Below are positions 42,011-48,785 of a stretch of DNA of 64,000 nt, one piece after another (the first letter of the stretch is position 1; each line of letters starts with the position of its first letter). A program made the translations under genes and the position numbers. The stretch is from VRUE01 sp963716245 (GTDB lineage: Bacteria > Actinomycetota > Thermoleophilia > Solirubrobacterales > 70-9), in NCBI GenBank assembly GCA_963716245.1, contig OY970300.1, positions 2,418,001 to 2,482,000 of the forward strand. The letters are read 5' to 3'. The notes under the pieces are model-generated. The model searched no databases, was not told where the DNA came from, and saw only the letters and a program-made list of their open reading frames with translations.

Positions 42011-42900
42011 AGAGCCTGGAGACGATCGTCGTCAGCCACGGCGCCGAGGGGCTGCTGCGACGCTGCTTGCGCTCGCTCGAACGGCACCCGCCGGGCTCCG
42101 CCGCGATGCGTGTGACCGTCGTCGACAGTGGCAGCGCCGACTCGACTCCCGACATGGTCGAGCGCGAGTTCCCCGGGGTGCGACTGATCCGCCGCGACAA
42201 CATCGGCTTCTCGGCGGCCAACAACCTCGTGCTGCGCGAGAGCGAAACCGACGCGGTGCTGCTGCTCAACCCGGACACCGAGGTCTACGAGGGGACGCTC
42301 GACGCGGGGCTGGCGCGGCTGCGCGCCGACGAGCGGGTCGGCATGGTCGGGGTGAAGCTGATCACCGAGTCAGGCGAGCTCGACCACGCCTGCAAGCGCT
42401 CCTTCCCCACCCCGCTGGCCGCGCTCGCCCACTTCACTGGGATCGGCCGGCGCGGCAAGGCCTCCGGCGCGCTCAGCCAGTACCGCGCGACCCACCTCGG
42501 CGACGACGAGCCGGGCGAGGTCGATGCCGTCAACGGCGCCTTCATGCTCTGCCGCGCCGAGGCGGTGCGGCAGGTCGGCCTGCTCGACGAAGGCTACTGG
42601 CTCTACATGGAGGACCTCGACTGGTGCCGCCGCTTCTGGGGGGCCGGCTGGAAGGTCTTCTACGAGCCGGCCGGCACGGCCCTCCACGTCAAGGGCGGCT
42701 CCAGCGCCGGCCGCCGCGCCCCGCGCCAGGAGATCGCCTTCCACCGCGGCATGGCCCGCTTCTACCGCCGCTTCGACGCCCCCGAGCACAACCCGCTCGT
42801 CAACGCCGCCGTTTACCTGGGCATCTGGGCAAAACTTGCCGTCAGCCTGGCGATCACCGCAGCGAGCAGGCTGCGATTCGCCAGACGTGCCGCTACTTGA
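42007..42900 (+). CDS. GT2 glycosyltransferase (rhamnosyltransferase-like)
   Basis: The 297-residue GT-A enzyme opens LETIVVSHGAEGLLRRCLRSL. VTVVDSGSADSTPDMVEREFP, RRDNIGFSAANNLVL, LLNPDTEVYEG, FMLCRAEAVRQVGLLDEGYWLYMEDLDWCRRFW and the C-terminal amphipathic segment match the WbbL-like rhamnosyltransferase group. The PDTE motif supplies the metal-binding Asp. The nucleotide-sugar donor would fit dTDP-rhamnose from the nearby rfb genes (inference). It begins with an ATGA overlap with the GT4-GT2 gene. Its stop codon lies inside the left arm of the long terminator palindrome. Confidence 0.88.
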   Translation: MKSLETIVVSHGAEGLLRRCLRSLERHPPGSAAMRVTVVDSGSADSTPDMVEREFPGVRLIRRDNIGFSAANNLVLRESETDAVLLLNPDTEVYEGTLDAGLARLRADERVGMVGVKLITESGELDHACKRSFPTPLAALAHFTGIGRRGKASGALSQYRATHLGDDEPGEVDAVNGAFMLCRAEAVRQVGLLDEGYWLYMEDLDWCRRFWGAGWKVFYEPAGTALHVKGGSSAGRRAPRQEIAFHRGMARFYRRFDAPEHNPLVNAAVYLGIWAKLAVSLAITAASRLRFARRAAT

Positions 42901-42936
42901 CCCACCCTATGGGTGGTCAAGTAGCGGCACGTCTGG
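42881..42936 (+). terminator. long palindromic terminator, repeat copy B
   Basis: CCAGACGTGCCGCTACTTGA continues to CCCACCC, then TAT, then the complementary arm to CGTCTGG, with one bulged base. It shares its core with copy A at 24936-24983. The GT2 stop TGA at 42898-42900 is part of the stem. Confidence 0.85.
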
Positions 42937-42941
42937 CTATG

Positions 42942-42973
42942 TCCTGAAACGACAAGACCCGCCGAAGCGGGTC
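42942..42973 (-). terminator. terminator of the tRNA-like RNA transcript
   Basis: On the minus strand GACCCGC-TTCG-GCGGGTC, a perfect 7-bp stem with a UUCG tetraloop, is followed by TTGTCGTTT. It lies 101 nt downstream of the tRNA-like element and would end its transcript. Confidence 0.75.
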
Positions 42974-43003
42974 GAGTCTGGCGACGCGGGGAACCACCCC
43001 ACA

Positions 43004-43044
43004 GGCGACCGACAATCCGCCCAAGGGTACCACGGCGGGTCGCC
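43004..43044 (-). ncRNA. bulged hairpin complementary to the tRNA-like anticodon loop
   Basis: The minus-strand stem is GGCGAC/GTCGCC stacked on CCGCC/GGCGG, with a 12-nt loop and a 7-nt bulge ATTGTCG on the 3' side. The bulge plus flanking bases (GATTGTCGGTC, 11 nt) is the exact complement of the anticodon region of the tRNA-like RNA 80 nt upstream. The middle of the bulge is GTC, the codon for its GAC anticodon. A small hairpin GGGG-TGGTT-CCCC (42988-43000) and the UUCG terminator follow. Whether this is one transcript is inferred from orientation and spacing. Confidence 0.5.
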
Positions 43045-43073
43045 CCAGCTCGACCGCTTCGTCGGGCCTTATG

Positions 43074-43161
43074 CGGAGGGCGCCGGACTCGAACCGGATC
43101 CGCCGGTTAGCGGACAGAGTGATTGTCGGTCACCTGGAGACACCCGCCTCCATCGCCCTCC
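43074..43161 (-). tRNA. tRNA-like RNA with 8/4 acceptor-T architecture, anticodon GAC
   Basis: The 88-nt cloverleaf has acceptor GGAGGGCG pairing with CGCCCTCC at all 8 positions and discriminator G. The D stem is GGAG/CTCC with loop GCGGGTGT. The anticodon stem is GGTGA/TCACT (one G-U) with loop CCGACAA, so the anticodon is GAC and position 33 is C, not U. The long variable arm has stem TCCGC/GCGGA. The T stem CCGG/CCGG has 4 bp around TTCGAGT. Forced into 7/5 geometry, the fifth T-stem pair would be a T-C mismatch. CCA is not encoded. The type II arm and G73 resemble serine or selenocysteine tRNAs, not valine tRNA. It may be an allo-tRNA or a regulatory RNA. Confidence 0.7.
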
Positions 43162-43227
43162 CGCCGGCGACGCTACCAGTGGAATCCACACCAAATAGTG
43201 ACAACGCTAGATTGGCACACAATTACT

Positions 43228-43258
43228 TCACTCTGTTCACACTTACGTGTGAGAGTGA
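43228..43258 (-). terminator. hairpin downstream of rfbC
   Basis: TCACAC-TTAC-GTGTGA stacked on TCACTC/GAGTGA, with a 3-nt bulge. It begins right after the rfbC stop and separates the rfb genes from the tRNA-like RNA. No strong T run follows. Confidence 0.6.
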
Positions 43259-43804
43259 CTAGAACGGCAGTGAGTCGGCGATCTCGGTGAGGCGGGGAGC
43301 CGACTTGTCGCGCTCGCTGAGCAGCGGGTCGTCGACCGGCCACTCGACGCCCACGTCCGGGTCGTCCCAGGCGATCCCGGACTCGGTCGCCGGGTCGTAG
43401 AGGCTGGAGAGCTGGTACGCCACGTCGGCTATCTCGCTGAGCACCGCGAAGCCGTGGCCGAAGCCGGCTGGGACGAAGAGCTGGCGATGGGCCTCATCGT
43501 CGAGCTCGTACCCCTCCCACTGGCCGTACGTGGGCGAGCCGCGGCGCAGGTCCACGGCCACGTCGAAGATCCTGCCCCGCGGACAGCGGACCAGCTTCGC
43601 CTGCCCGGGCTCGGTCTGGAAGTGCAACCCGCGCAGCGTCCCCTTGGAGGAGCGCGAGTGGTTGTGCTGGACGAACTCGACGTCGACCCCCGCGTCCGAC
43701 CAGGCGTCGCGGCGGTAGGTCTCGACCATGAATCCGCGCTCGTCGCCGTGCACCTGCGGCTCGAGCAGGACGACGCCATTCAACTTCGTGGGCAGCGATT
43801 TCAT
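43259..43804 (-). CDS. rfbC: dTDP-4-dehydrorhamnose 3,5-epimerase
   Basis: The 181-residue cupin epimerase is the third step of dTDP-L-rhamnose synthesis. The motifs are complete: HGDERGFMVETYRRDAW, FVQHNHSRSSKGTLRGLHFQ with the catalytic His, VRCPRGRIFDVAVDLRRGSPTYGQW, and LFVPAGFGHGFAVLSE. Length is normal. It is the last gene of the rfbD-rfbB-rfbC run on the minus strand, 48 bp after rfbB, and ends in a hairpin. Confidence 0.96.
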   Translation of the reverse strand: MKSLPTKLNGVVLLEPQVHGDERGFMVETYRRDAWSDAGVDVEFVQHNHSRSSKGTLRGLHFQTEPGQAKLVRCPRGRIFDVAVDLRRGSPTYGQWEGYELDDEAHRQLFVPAGFGHGFAVLSEIADVAYQLSSLYDPATESGIAWDDPDVGVEWPVDDPLLSERDKSAPRLTEIADSLPF

Positions 43805-43852
43805 CCGAATGAGGATGCCGAGATGCGCCGGTTTGCAGGGGCCGCCACCGGA

Positions 43853-44836
43853 TTAACCCAAGGCCTTCCCGTACTGCTTCTCGTAATACTCGCGATACTC
43901 GCCGGAGCGGATCGGTCCCCACCAATCCTCGTTGTCGCGGTACCACTGCACGGTGCGCTCCAGGCCCTCGGCGAAGTGCACCTGCGCCTCCCAGCCCAGC
44001 TCGTCGCGCAGCTTGTCGGATGCCAGGGAGTAACGCCGGTCGTGGCCGGGGCGGTCCTTGACGTACTCGATCAGCGACTCGTCGGCGCCGGTCAACTCGA
44101 TCACGCGCTTGACCACCTCGATGTTCTCGCACTCGTCGGGACCGCCGACGTTGTAGGCCTCGCCCGGCCGGCCGTTCATCAGCACGGTGTGGATGCCGCG
44201 GCAGAAGTCTTCGACGTAGAGCCAGTTGCGCACCTGGCGCCCGTCGCCGTATACCGGAAGCGCGTCGCCGTGCAGCGCGTTCAGCACCGTCAGCGGGATC
44301 AGCTTCTCCGGGTACTGGCGCGGCCCGTAGTTGTTCGAGCCGCGGCAGATGACCGCCTCGGTGCCGTAGGTGTGGAAGTGGGCCGAGACGAGCAGGTCGC
44401 CGGCCGCCTTGGTCGCCGAGTAGGGCGAGGAGGGGTCGAGCGGCGAGGTCTCGGTGAACGAGCCCGACTCGATCGAGCCGTAGACCTCGTCGGTCGAGAC
44501 CTGGAGGTAGCGGTCGACCTCGAGCTCGCGGGCCGCGTCGAGCAGGGTGCCGGTGCCGATCACGTGGGTGCGGGCGAAGGCGTCCTGGTCGTCGATCGAG
44601 CGGTCGACGTGCGACTCGGCGGCGAAGTTGACGACGGCGTCGCAACCGTCCATCGCCTCGCGGACGATCGCCGGGTCCTCGATCCCGCCGACGACCAGCT
44701 CGGTCCCCTCGGGCAGGTTCTCGCGCCGGCCGGCGTAGGTGAGCTTGTCGAGCACCACCACGTCGTGCTCGTCGCCGACCAGGCGGACGTAGGTGGATCC
44801 GATGAACCCGGCGGCGCCGGTTACCAAGAGTCTCAT
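43853..44836 (-). CDS. rfbB: dTDP-glucose 4,6-dehydratase
   Basis: The 327-residue extended SDR is the second step of dTDP-L-rhamnose synthesis. NAD-binding VTGAAGFIGSTYV, the ADH-like motif VSTDEVYGSIE (Thr-Asp-Glu catalytic triplet), YxxxK as YSATKAAGD, and RGSNNYGPRQYPEKLIP are all present. The ATG at 44836 overlaps the rfbD stop (ATGA), so translation is coupled. Frames extending further upstream are antisense-like sequence within rfbD. It acts on dTDP-glucose made by the rfbA product. Confidence 0.97.
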   Translation of the reverse strand: MRLLVTGAAGFIGSTYVRLVGDEHDVVVLDKLTYAGRRENLPEGTELVVGGIEDPAIVREAMDGCDAVVNFAAESHVDRSIDDQDAFARTHVIGTGTLLDAARELEVDRYLQVSTDEVYGSIESGSFTETSPLDPSSPYSATKAAGDLLVSAHFHTYGTEAVICRGSNNYGPRQYPEKLIPLTVLNALHGDALPVYGDGRQVRNWLYVEDFCRGIHTVLMNGRPGEAYNVGGPDECENIEVVKRVIELTGADESLIEYVKDRPGHDRRYSLASDKLRDELGWEAQVHFAEGLERTVQWYRDNEDWWGPIRSGEYREYYEKQYGKALG

Positions 44837-45687
44837 GCAGCAGCCTCCATCTCCGCCCGCCGCTGCGACAGGTAGGCCGCCAGGCCGTCCTGCCAGGGGG
44901 GCAGCTCGATTGCGTGCTCGCGCTGGCTGACCAGCGCCGAGTAGGGCGGGCGGGCGGCGGGACGGCCGAGCATCTCGGTGGTCGCCGACATCACCTTGCA
45001 CTCGACCTTGGCCTGGTCGAAGATCTCGCGCGCGAACTCGTACCAGGAGCAGGCGCCCGCGGCCGACATGTGGTGGATGCCGAACTCGACCCCCTCGACG
45101 AGGCGGACGATCCCGTAGGCGAGGTGCCAGGTGTAGGTCGGCGAGCCGACCTGGTCGCGGACGACCAGGACCTCGTTCTGCACCTCGGCGAGCCGCAGCA
45201 TCGTCTCGACGAAGTTGCGCCCGCCGATCCCGAACAGGCCGCCCGAGCGGACGACGAAGTGGCGCTTGTTGGCGGTCGCGACCGCCTCCTCGCCGGCCAG
45301 CTTGCTGCGGCCGTAGGCGGAGAGCGGCGCCGGCTGGTCGGTCTCGACGTAGGGCGCGCCCTTGGCGCCGTCGAAGACGTAGTCGGTCGAGACCTGGACG
45401 ACGCTGGCGCCGAGCGCTGCGGCCGCCGTCGCGGCGTTGCCGGCCCCGGCGCCGTTGACCGTGGTTGCCGCCTCCTCCGCGCCCTCGGCCCCGTCGACGT
45501 CGGTCCAGGCAGCGCAGTTGACCACCACGTCGGGCCGCTCCTGCTCGAACTTGCGCTCCAGCGCGGCGGCGTCGGTGATGTCGAGCTCGGTCCGGCCGAA
45601 ACCGACGACGTCGTGCCCTGCGTTCCCGGCCGCCAACACCACGTCGCGGCCGAGCATCCCGGCGGCGCCGGTGACGAGGACCTTCAT
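44833..45687 (-). CDS. rfbD: dTDP-4-dehydrorhamnose reductase
   Basis: The 284-residue SDR is the last step of dTDP-L-rhamnose synthesis. Motifs: VTGAAGMLGRDVVLAA, VVNCAAWTDVDGAE, QVSTDYVFDGAKGAPYVETD, and YGRSKLAGEEAV with the catalytic Tyr and Lys. The C-terminal half has RSGGLFGIGGRNFVETML. It is the first gene of the rfbDBC run. Upstream, the Fic gene lies in the opposite orientation, and rfbA follows beyond it on this same strand. Confidence 0.96.
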   Translation of the reverse strand: MKVLVTGAAGMLGRDVVLAAGNAGHDVVGFGRTELDITDAAALERKFEQERPDVVVNCAAWTDVDGAEGAEEAATTVNGAGAGNAATAAAALGASVVQVSTDYVFDGAKGAPYVETDQPAPLSAYGRSKLAGEEAVATANKRHFVVRSGGLFGIGGRNFVETMLRLAEVQNEVLVVRDQVGSPTYTWHLAYGIVRLVEGVEFGIHHMSAAGACSWYEFAREIFDQAKVECKVMSATTEMLGRPAARPPYSALVSQREHAIELPPWQDGLAAYLSQRRAEMEAAA

Positions 45688-45773
45688 TCCGTTCGTCTCG
45701 TGATTTCGAACTGCGCCTGCATCAGGCCGAACAGGCTATTCCTTGGCGGCTGATGACGCTAGTGCACACAGAA

Positions 45774-45803
45774 TTGCGCTAATCGAGGCTCTTATTAGCG
45801 CAA
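45774..45803. promoter_or_regulatory. perfect inverted repeat upstream of fic
   Basis: TTGCGCTAAT, ten bases, ATTAGCGCAA: a perfect 10-bp inverted repeat ending 19 bp before the fic ATG. A further ATTAGC half-site lies at 45814-45819. It is well placed for autoregulation of fic, and it is also in the rfbD upstream region. Confidence 0.6.
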
Positions 45804-45822
45804 CTATGGCAGGATTAGCCTC

Positions 45823-46866
45823 ATGCGGAGCTTCCTCGACCTGGACAAGACCTTCGCGGGACAGCCTCGGGAGCTGGGTGCCATCCTTGCCCGAATCGAT
45901 ACCGGGAAGGGGCGGGAGCGACTTTTCGAGGACCAGCTGCCGGAGCTCTTGGGACAGCTCGCGGAGCATGCGCGCATCGCCTCGATCACCGCTTCGAACG
46001 CGATCGAGGGCGTAGTGGTGGACTCCGAGCGGGCCGAGCGCATCGCCGAGGGGGCACGTCGCTACCGAAATCGCAACGAGCGCGAGTTCGCCGGCTACAG
46101 GGACGCGACCGACATGCTCATGCGACTCCAATCGTACGAGCCGCTCAGCATTCCCTTCGTCCTCCACCTGCACCGGCTGCTCTTCGCCCACACCGACGGC
46201 AACGGCGGCCACCTGAAGGCGGATCGGAATCTGATCGTCTCCTATGAGAGCGGGCGGCGTGAGACGGTCTTCACCCCTCCCTCCCCGGAGGAGACCGAGT
46301 TTCTGCTCGGCGAGCTTCTGGCTCGCTACGAAGCGGCCAAGCGCGAGGGTCGAACGCACCCGGTCGTTCTCATCGGCGCACTGATCCTCGACTTCCTCGC
46401 GATCCACCCGGTCGCCGACGGAAACGGCCGCCTCGCCCGCCTCCTGACCACATATCAGCTGCTCGCAGAGGGGTACGGGGTGGCGCGATACGTGAGCATC
46501 GAGCAGCGCATCTTCGAGGCGAAGAACAGCTACTACGCAAGCCTCTACGAGTCACAGCGGCACTGGCACGAGGGCGAGCACGACGTCTGGCCATGGATCA
46601 GCTACCTCGCCCGCATCCTGGCCGGCGCCTACGGGGACTTCGAGCAGCGGGTCGCGGCAGCGGGCGAGACGACCGGCAGCAAGCAGGACCGGGTCCGCGA
46701 GCACATCCTGCACCACGCGCCCTCGGTGTTCCGACGACGCGACGTCGAGCGCGCTCTGCCTGGGATCAGCGTGGCCACGATACGGCTCGTCCTGAACGAC
46801 CTGCGTGACAGCGGGAGGATCGCACCGGAGGGCTCAGGCCCCGGAGCCCGCTGGCACAAGCGCTGA
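45823..46866 (+). CDS. Fic family protein (AMPylator with internal inhibitory motif)
   Basis: The 347-residue Fic/DOC protein has catalytic motif HPVADGNGRLARLL near residue 196, close to the canonical HPFxDGNGR with Phe replaced by Val. The N-terminal part carries SITASNAIEG, matching the (S/T)xxxE(G/N) inhibitory helix, so the enzyme is probably self-restrained (class II). The C-terminus has a winged-helix-like module (RRRDVERALPGISVATIRLVLNDLRDSGRI). It likely transfers AMP or another NMP to a protein target. AGGA lies 8 nt before the ATG. It sits between rfbA and rfbD, antiparallel to both, and its stop abuts the rfbA stop. Confidence 0.92.
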   Translation: MRSFLDLDKTFAGQPRELGAILARIDTGKGRERLFEDQLPELLGQLAEHARIASITASNAIEGVVVDSERAERIAEGARRYRNRNEREFAGYRDATDMLMRLQSYEPLSIPFVLHLHRLLFAHTDGNGGHLKADRNLIVSYESGRRETVFTPPSPEETEFLLGELLARYEAAKREGRTHPVVLIGALILDFLAIHPVADGNGRLARLLTTYQLLAEGYGVARYVSIEQRIFEAKNSYYASLYESQRHWHEGEHDVWPWISYLARILAGAYGDFEQRVAAAGETTGSKQDRVREHILHHAPSVFRRRDVERALPGISVATIRLVLNDLRDSGRIAPEGSGPGARWHKR

Positions 46867-47943
46867 TCAGATGATCTCGATCTCCGACTTGTCGCCGACC
46901 AGCATCCGCAGCGTCTTCGGCAGACCGTCGCTGCGGGTCAGCTTCACTTCGCGGCCGAGCAGGCTCGCCTCCATCCGCGTGCCGAGGTCCTCGACCAGCG
47001 AGCCGGCGAGGACGATCGAATGCTCGATTTCGGAGCGGACGATCCGCACGTTCTCCCCGATCGAGGTGTACGGGCCGACGTAGGCGTCCTCGATCCGGGC
47101 GCCGGCGCCGATCACCGCCGGACCGCGGATCACCGAGCCGGTCACCTTGGCGCCCTGCTCGACCACGACCCGGCCCTCGACCCGCGAGGCCTCGTCGACC
47201 TCGCCGTCGAGCTGGGTGACGATCTCCTCGAGCACCAGGCGGTTGGCCTCGAGCATGTCGGCGAGCTGGCCGGTGTCCTTCCACCAGCCGCTGACCACCT
47301 CCGAGCGGACCGTGTGGCCGTCCTCGATCAGCGACTGGATCGCCTCGGTGATCTCCAGCTCGCCACGCCAGGACGGCTCCAGCGCACGGGCGGCATCGAA
47401 GATCGAGGGGCTGAACAAATAAACGCCGACAAGGGCGAGATTCGAAGGAGGGTCTTTGGGCTTCTCGACCAGCCGCACGATCCGCTCGCCGTCGAGCTCG
47501 GCGACCCCGTAGTGCTCGGGCTCGTCGACCGGGGTGAGCAGGATCAGCGCGTCGGGTTCGGCCTCGCGGAAGGTCGCGACGAGCCCGCGCAGGCCGTCGG
47601 CGAGCAGGTTGTCGCCGAGGTACATGACGAAGGGCGAGTCGCCGAGGAACTCCTCGGCGGTCAGCACCGCGTGGGCGAGGCCCTTCGGCGCGTCCTGGAC
47701 GATGTAGGTGATCTCGGCGCCGAACTGCGACCCGTCGCCGGCGGCGGCGCGGATCTCCTCGCCGGTCTCCGGCGCGATGACGATCCCGATCTTTTCGATC
47801 CCCGCCTCGACCAGGGCCTCGATCCCGTAGAAGAGCACGGGTTTGTTGGCGACGGGCACGAGCTGCTTCGCCGAGGTGTGGGTGATGGGGCGCAGCCGGG
47901 TTCCGGCCCCGCCCGAGAGGATCAGGCCCTTGAGGTCTTGCAC
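46867..47943 (-). CDS. rfbA: glucose-1-phosphate thymidylyltransferase, long form
   Basis: The 358-residue nucleotidyltransferase makes dTDP-glucose from dTTP and glucose-1-phosphate. Motifs: LILSGGAGTRLRPITHTSAKQLVPVANKPV, VMYLGDNLLADGL, LVEKPKDPPSNLALVGVYLF, SGWWKDTGQ. Unlike the short 290-residue RmlA it has a C-terminal left-handed beta-helix (VVVEQGAKVTGSVIRGPAVIGAGARIEDAYVGPYTSIG), as in the StrD-type long form. It is divergent from the GT2 gene, 44 bp away. It belongs with rfbDBC but is separated from them by fic. Confidence 0.94.
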   Translation of the reverse strand: MQDLKGLILSGGAGTRLRPITHTSAKQLVPVANKPVLFYGIEALVEAGIEKIGIVIAPETGEEIRAAAGDGSQFGAEITYIVQDAPKGLAHAVLTAEEFLGDSPFVMYLGDNLLADGLRGLVATFREAEPDALILLTPVDEPEHYGVAELDGERIVRLVEKPKDPPSNLALVGVYLFSPSIFDAARALEPSWRGELEITEAIQSLIEDGHTVRSEVVSGWWKDTGQLADMLEANRLVLEEIVTQLDGEVDEASRVEGRVVVEQGAKVTGSVIRGPAVIGAGARIEDAYVGPYTSIGENVRIVRSEIEHSIVLAGSLVEDLGTRMEASLLGREVKLTRSDGLPKTLRMLVGDKSEIEII

Positions 47944-47987
47944 GCCCGCAGAAGGCTATCGTCGCCCGGGATGAGCCGGGGTGCGGC

Positions 47988-48785
47988 ATGACGGCGGTCG
48001 ACGTTGCGATCGTCAACTGGAACACCGCCGAGGCGGCGCTGGCGGCGGCGCGGGCCTACCTGGCGTCCGAGGGCGTCGAGGCGCGGGTGGCCCTGGTCGA
48101 CAACGCCTCGCGGCCCGAGCAGCGCCGGATCCTGCGCGACGACTGCCCGCCCGGCGTGCGGCTCGACCTGCACGAGGAGAACCGCGGCTACGGGGCGGCG
48201 GCGAACCTGGCGCTGAGCCGCGGCGAGGCCGAGCTGGTCTGCGTCAGCAACGCCGACGTGCTGCCCGAGCCCGGCGCCCTGGCGGCGCTGGCCGCGGTTG
48301 CCCTGGCCGAGCCGCGCGCCGGCATGGTCGGGCCGGCCTTCGGCGGCGAGACCGACCGCTACCACGCCGACCTGCCCGGCTCGGCGGCGATGCTCGGTCG
48401 CGTGTTCGCCGGGTCCTTCGCGCGCGGCGCGGTCGCCCCTCCCCCGCCCGGCGAGACGAAAGAGGCCGGCCAGCCGTCGGGCGCCTGCTTCGCGATGCGG
48501 CGGGCGGTCTGGGAGCAGGCCGGCGGCTTCGACGAGGGCTTTTTCCTCTGGTACGAGGACGTCGACCTGGCCAGGCGGCTGGCCGACGCGGGCTTTCGCA
48601 ACCTGATCGTCGGCGCGGCGCGGGTCGGCCACGCCGGTGCGGAGTCCTTCGCGCAGCTCGACAGCCGCACCCAGCAGCGGATCCGGCTCGACTCGGTCGA
48701 GCGCTACATACGCAAGCACCACCCGCGAGCGCAACCTCTGGCCGCGCCGCTGTTGAAGCTCTCGCGCCGGCTGCGCGCGCGCTGA
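47988..48785 (+). CDS. GT2 glycosyltransferase
   Basis: The 265-residue GT-A enzyme has VDVAIVNWNTAEAALAAARAYL, VALVDNASRPEQRRIL, EENRGYGAAANLALSRG, VSNADVLPEPGALAAL and ACFAMRRAVWEQAGGFDEGFFLWYEDVDLARRLADAGF. This is the pattern of rhamnosyltransferase-like family 2 proteins, with SNAD as the metal-binding DxD variant. No membrane helix. It is the first gene of a five-gene plus-strand run that ends with the Wzt/Wzm exporter and a membrane protein. Its stop shares one base with the next ATG (TGATG). Confidence 0.88.
   Translation: MTAVDVAIVNWNTAEAALAAARAYLASEGVEARVALVDNASRPEQRRILRDDCPPGVRLDLHEENRGYGAAANLALSRGEAELVCVSNADVLPEPGALAALAAVALAEPRAGMVGPAFGGETDRYHADLPGSAAMLGRVFAGSFARGAVAPPPPGETKEAGQPSGACFAMRRAVWEQAGGFDEGFFLWYEDVDLARRLADAGFRNLIVGAARVGHAGAESFAQLDSRTQQRIRLDSVERYIRKHHPRAQPLAAPLLKLSRRLRAR

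Noticed and set aside
42988..43044. Classical T-box riboswitch
   Set aside because: The bulge does display a codon, but there is no recognisable stem I, T-box sequence or UGGN bulge matched to a G discriminator, and no synthetase gene follows.
43074..43161. Ordinary tRNA-Val (GAC)
   Set aside because: Valine tRNAs have a short variable loop, A at 73, U33 and 7/5 stems; this RNA differs in all four.
42901..43258. tmRNA, RNase P RNA or 4.5S RNA in the non-coding gap
   Set aside because: No tag-peptide frame, no conserved RNase P core and no SRP tetraloop motif were found; a complete cloverleaf explains 43074-43161 instead.
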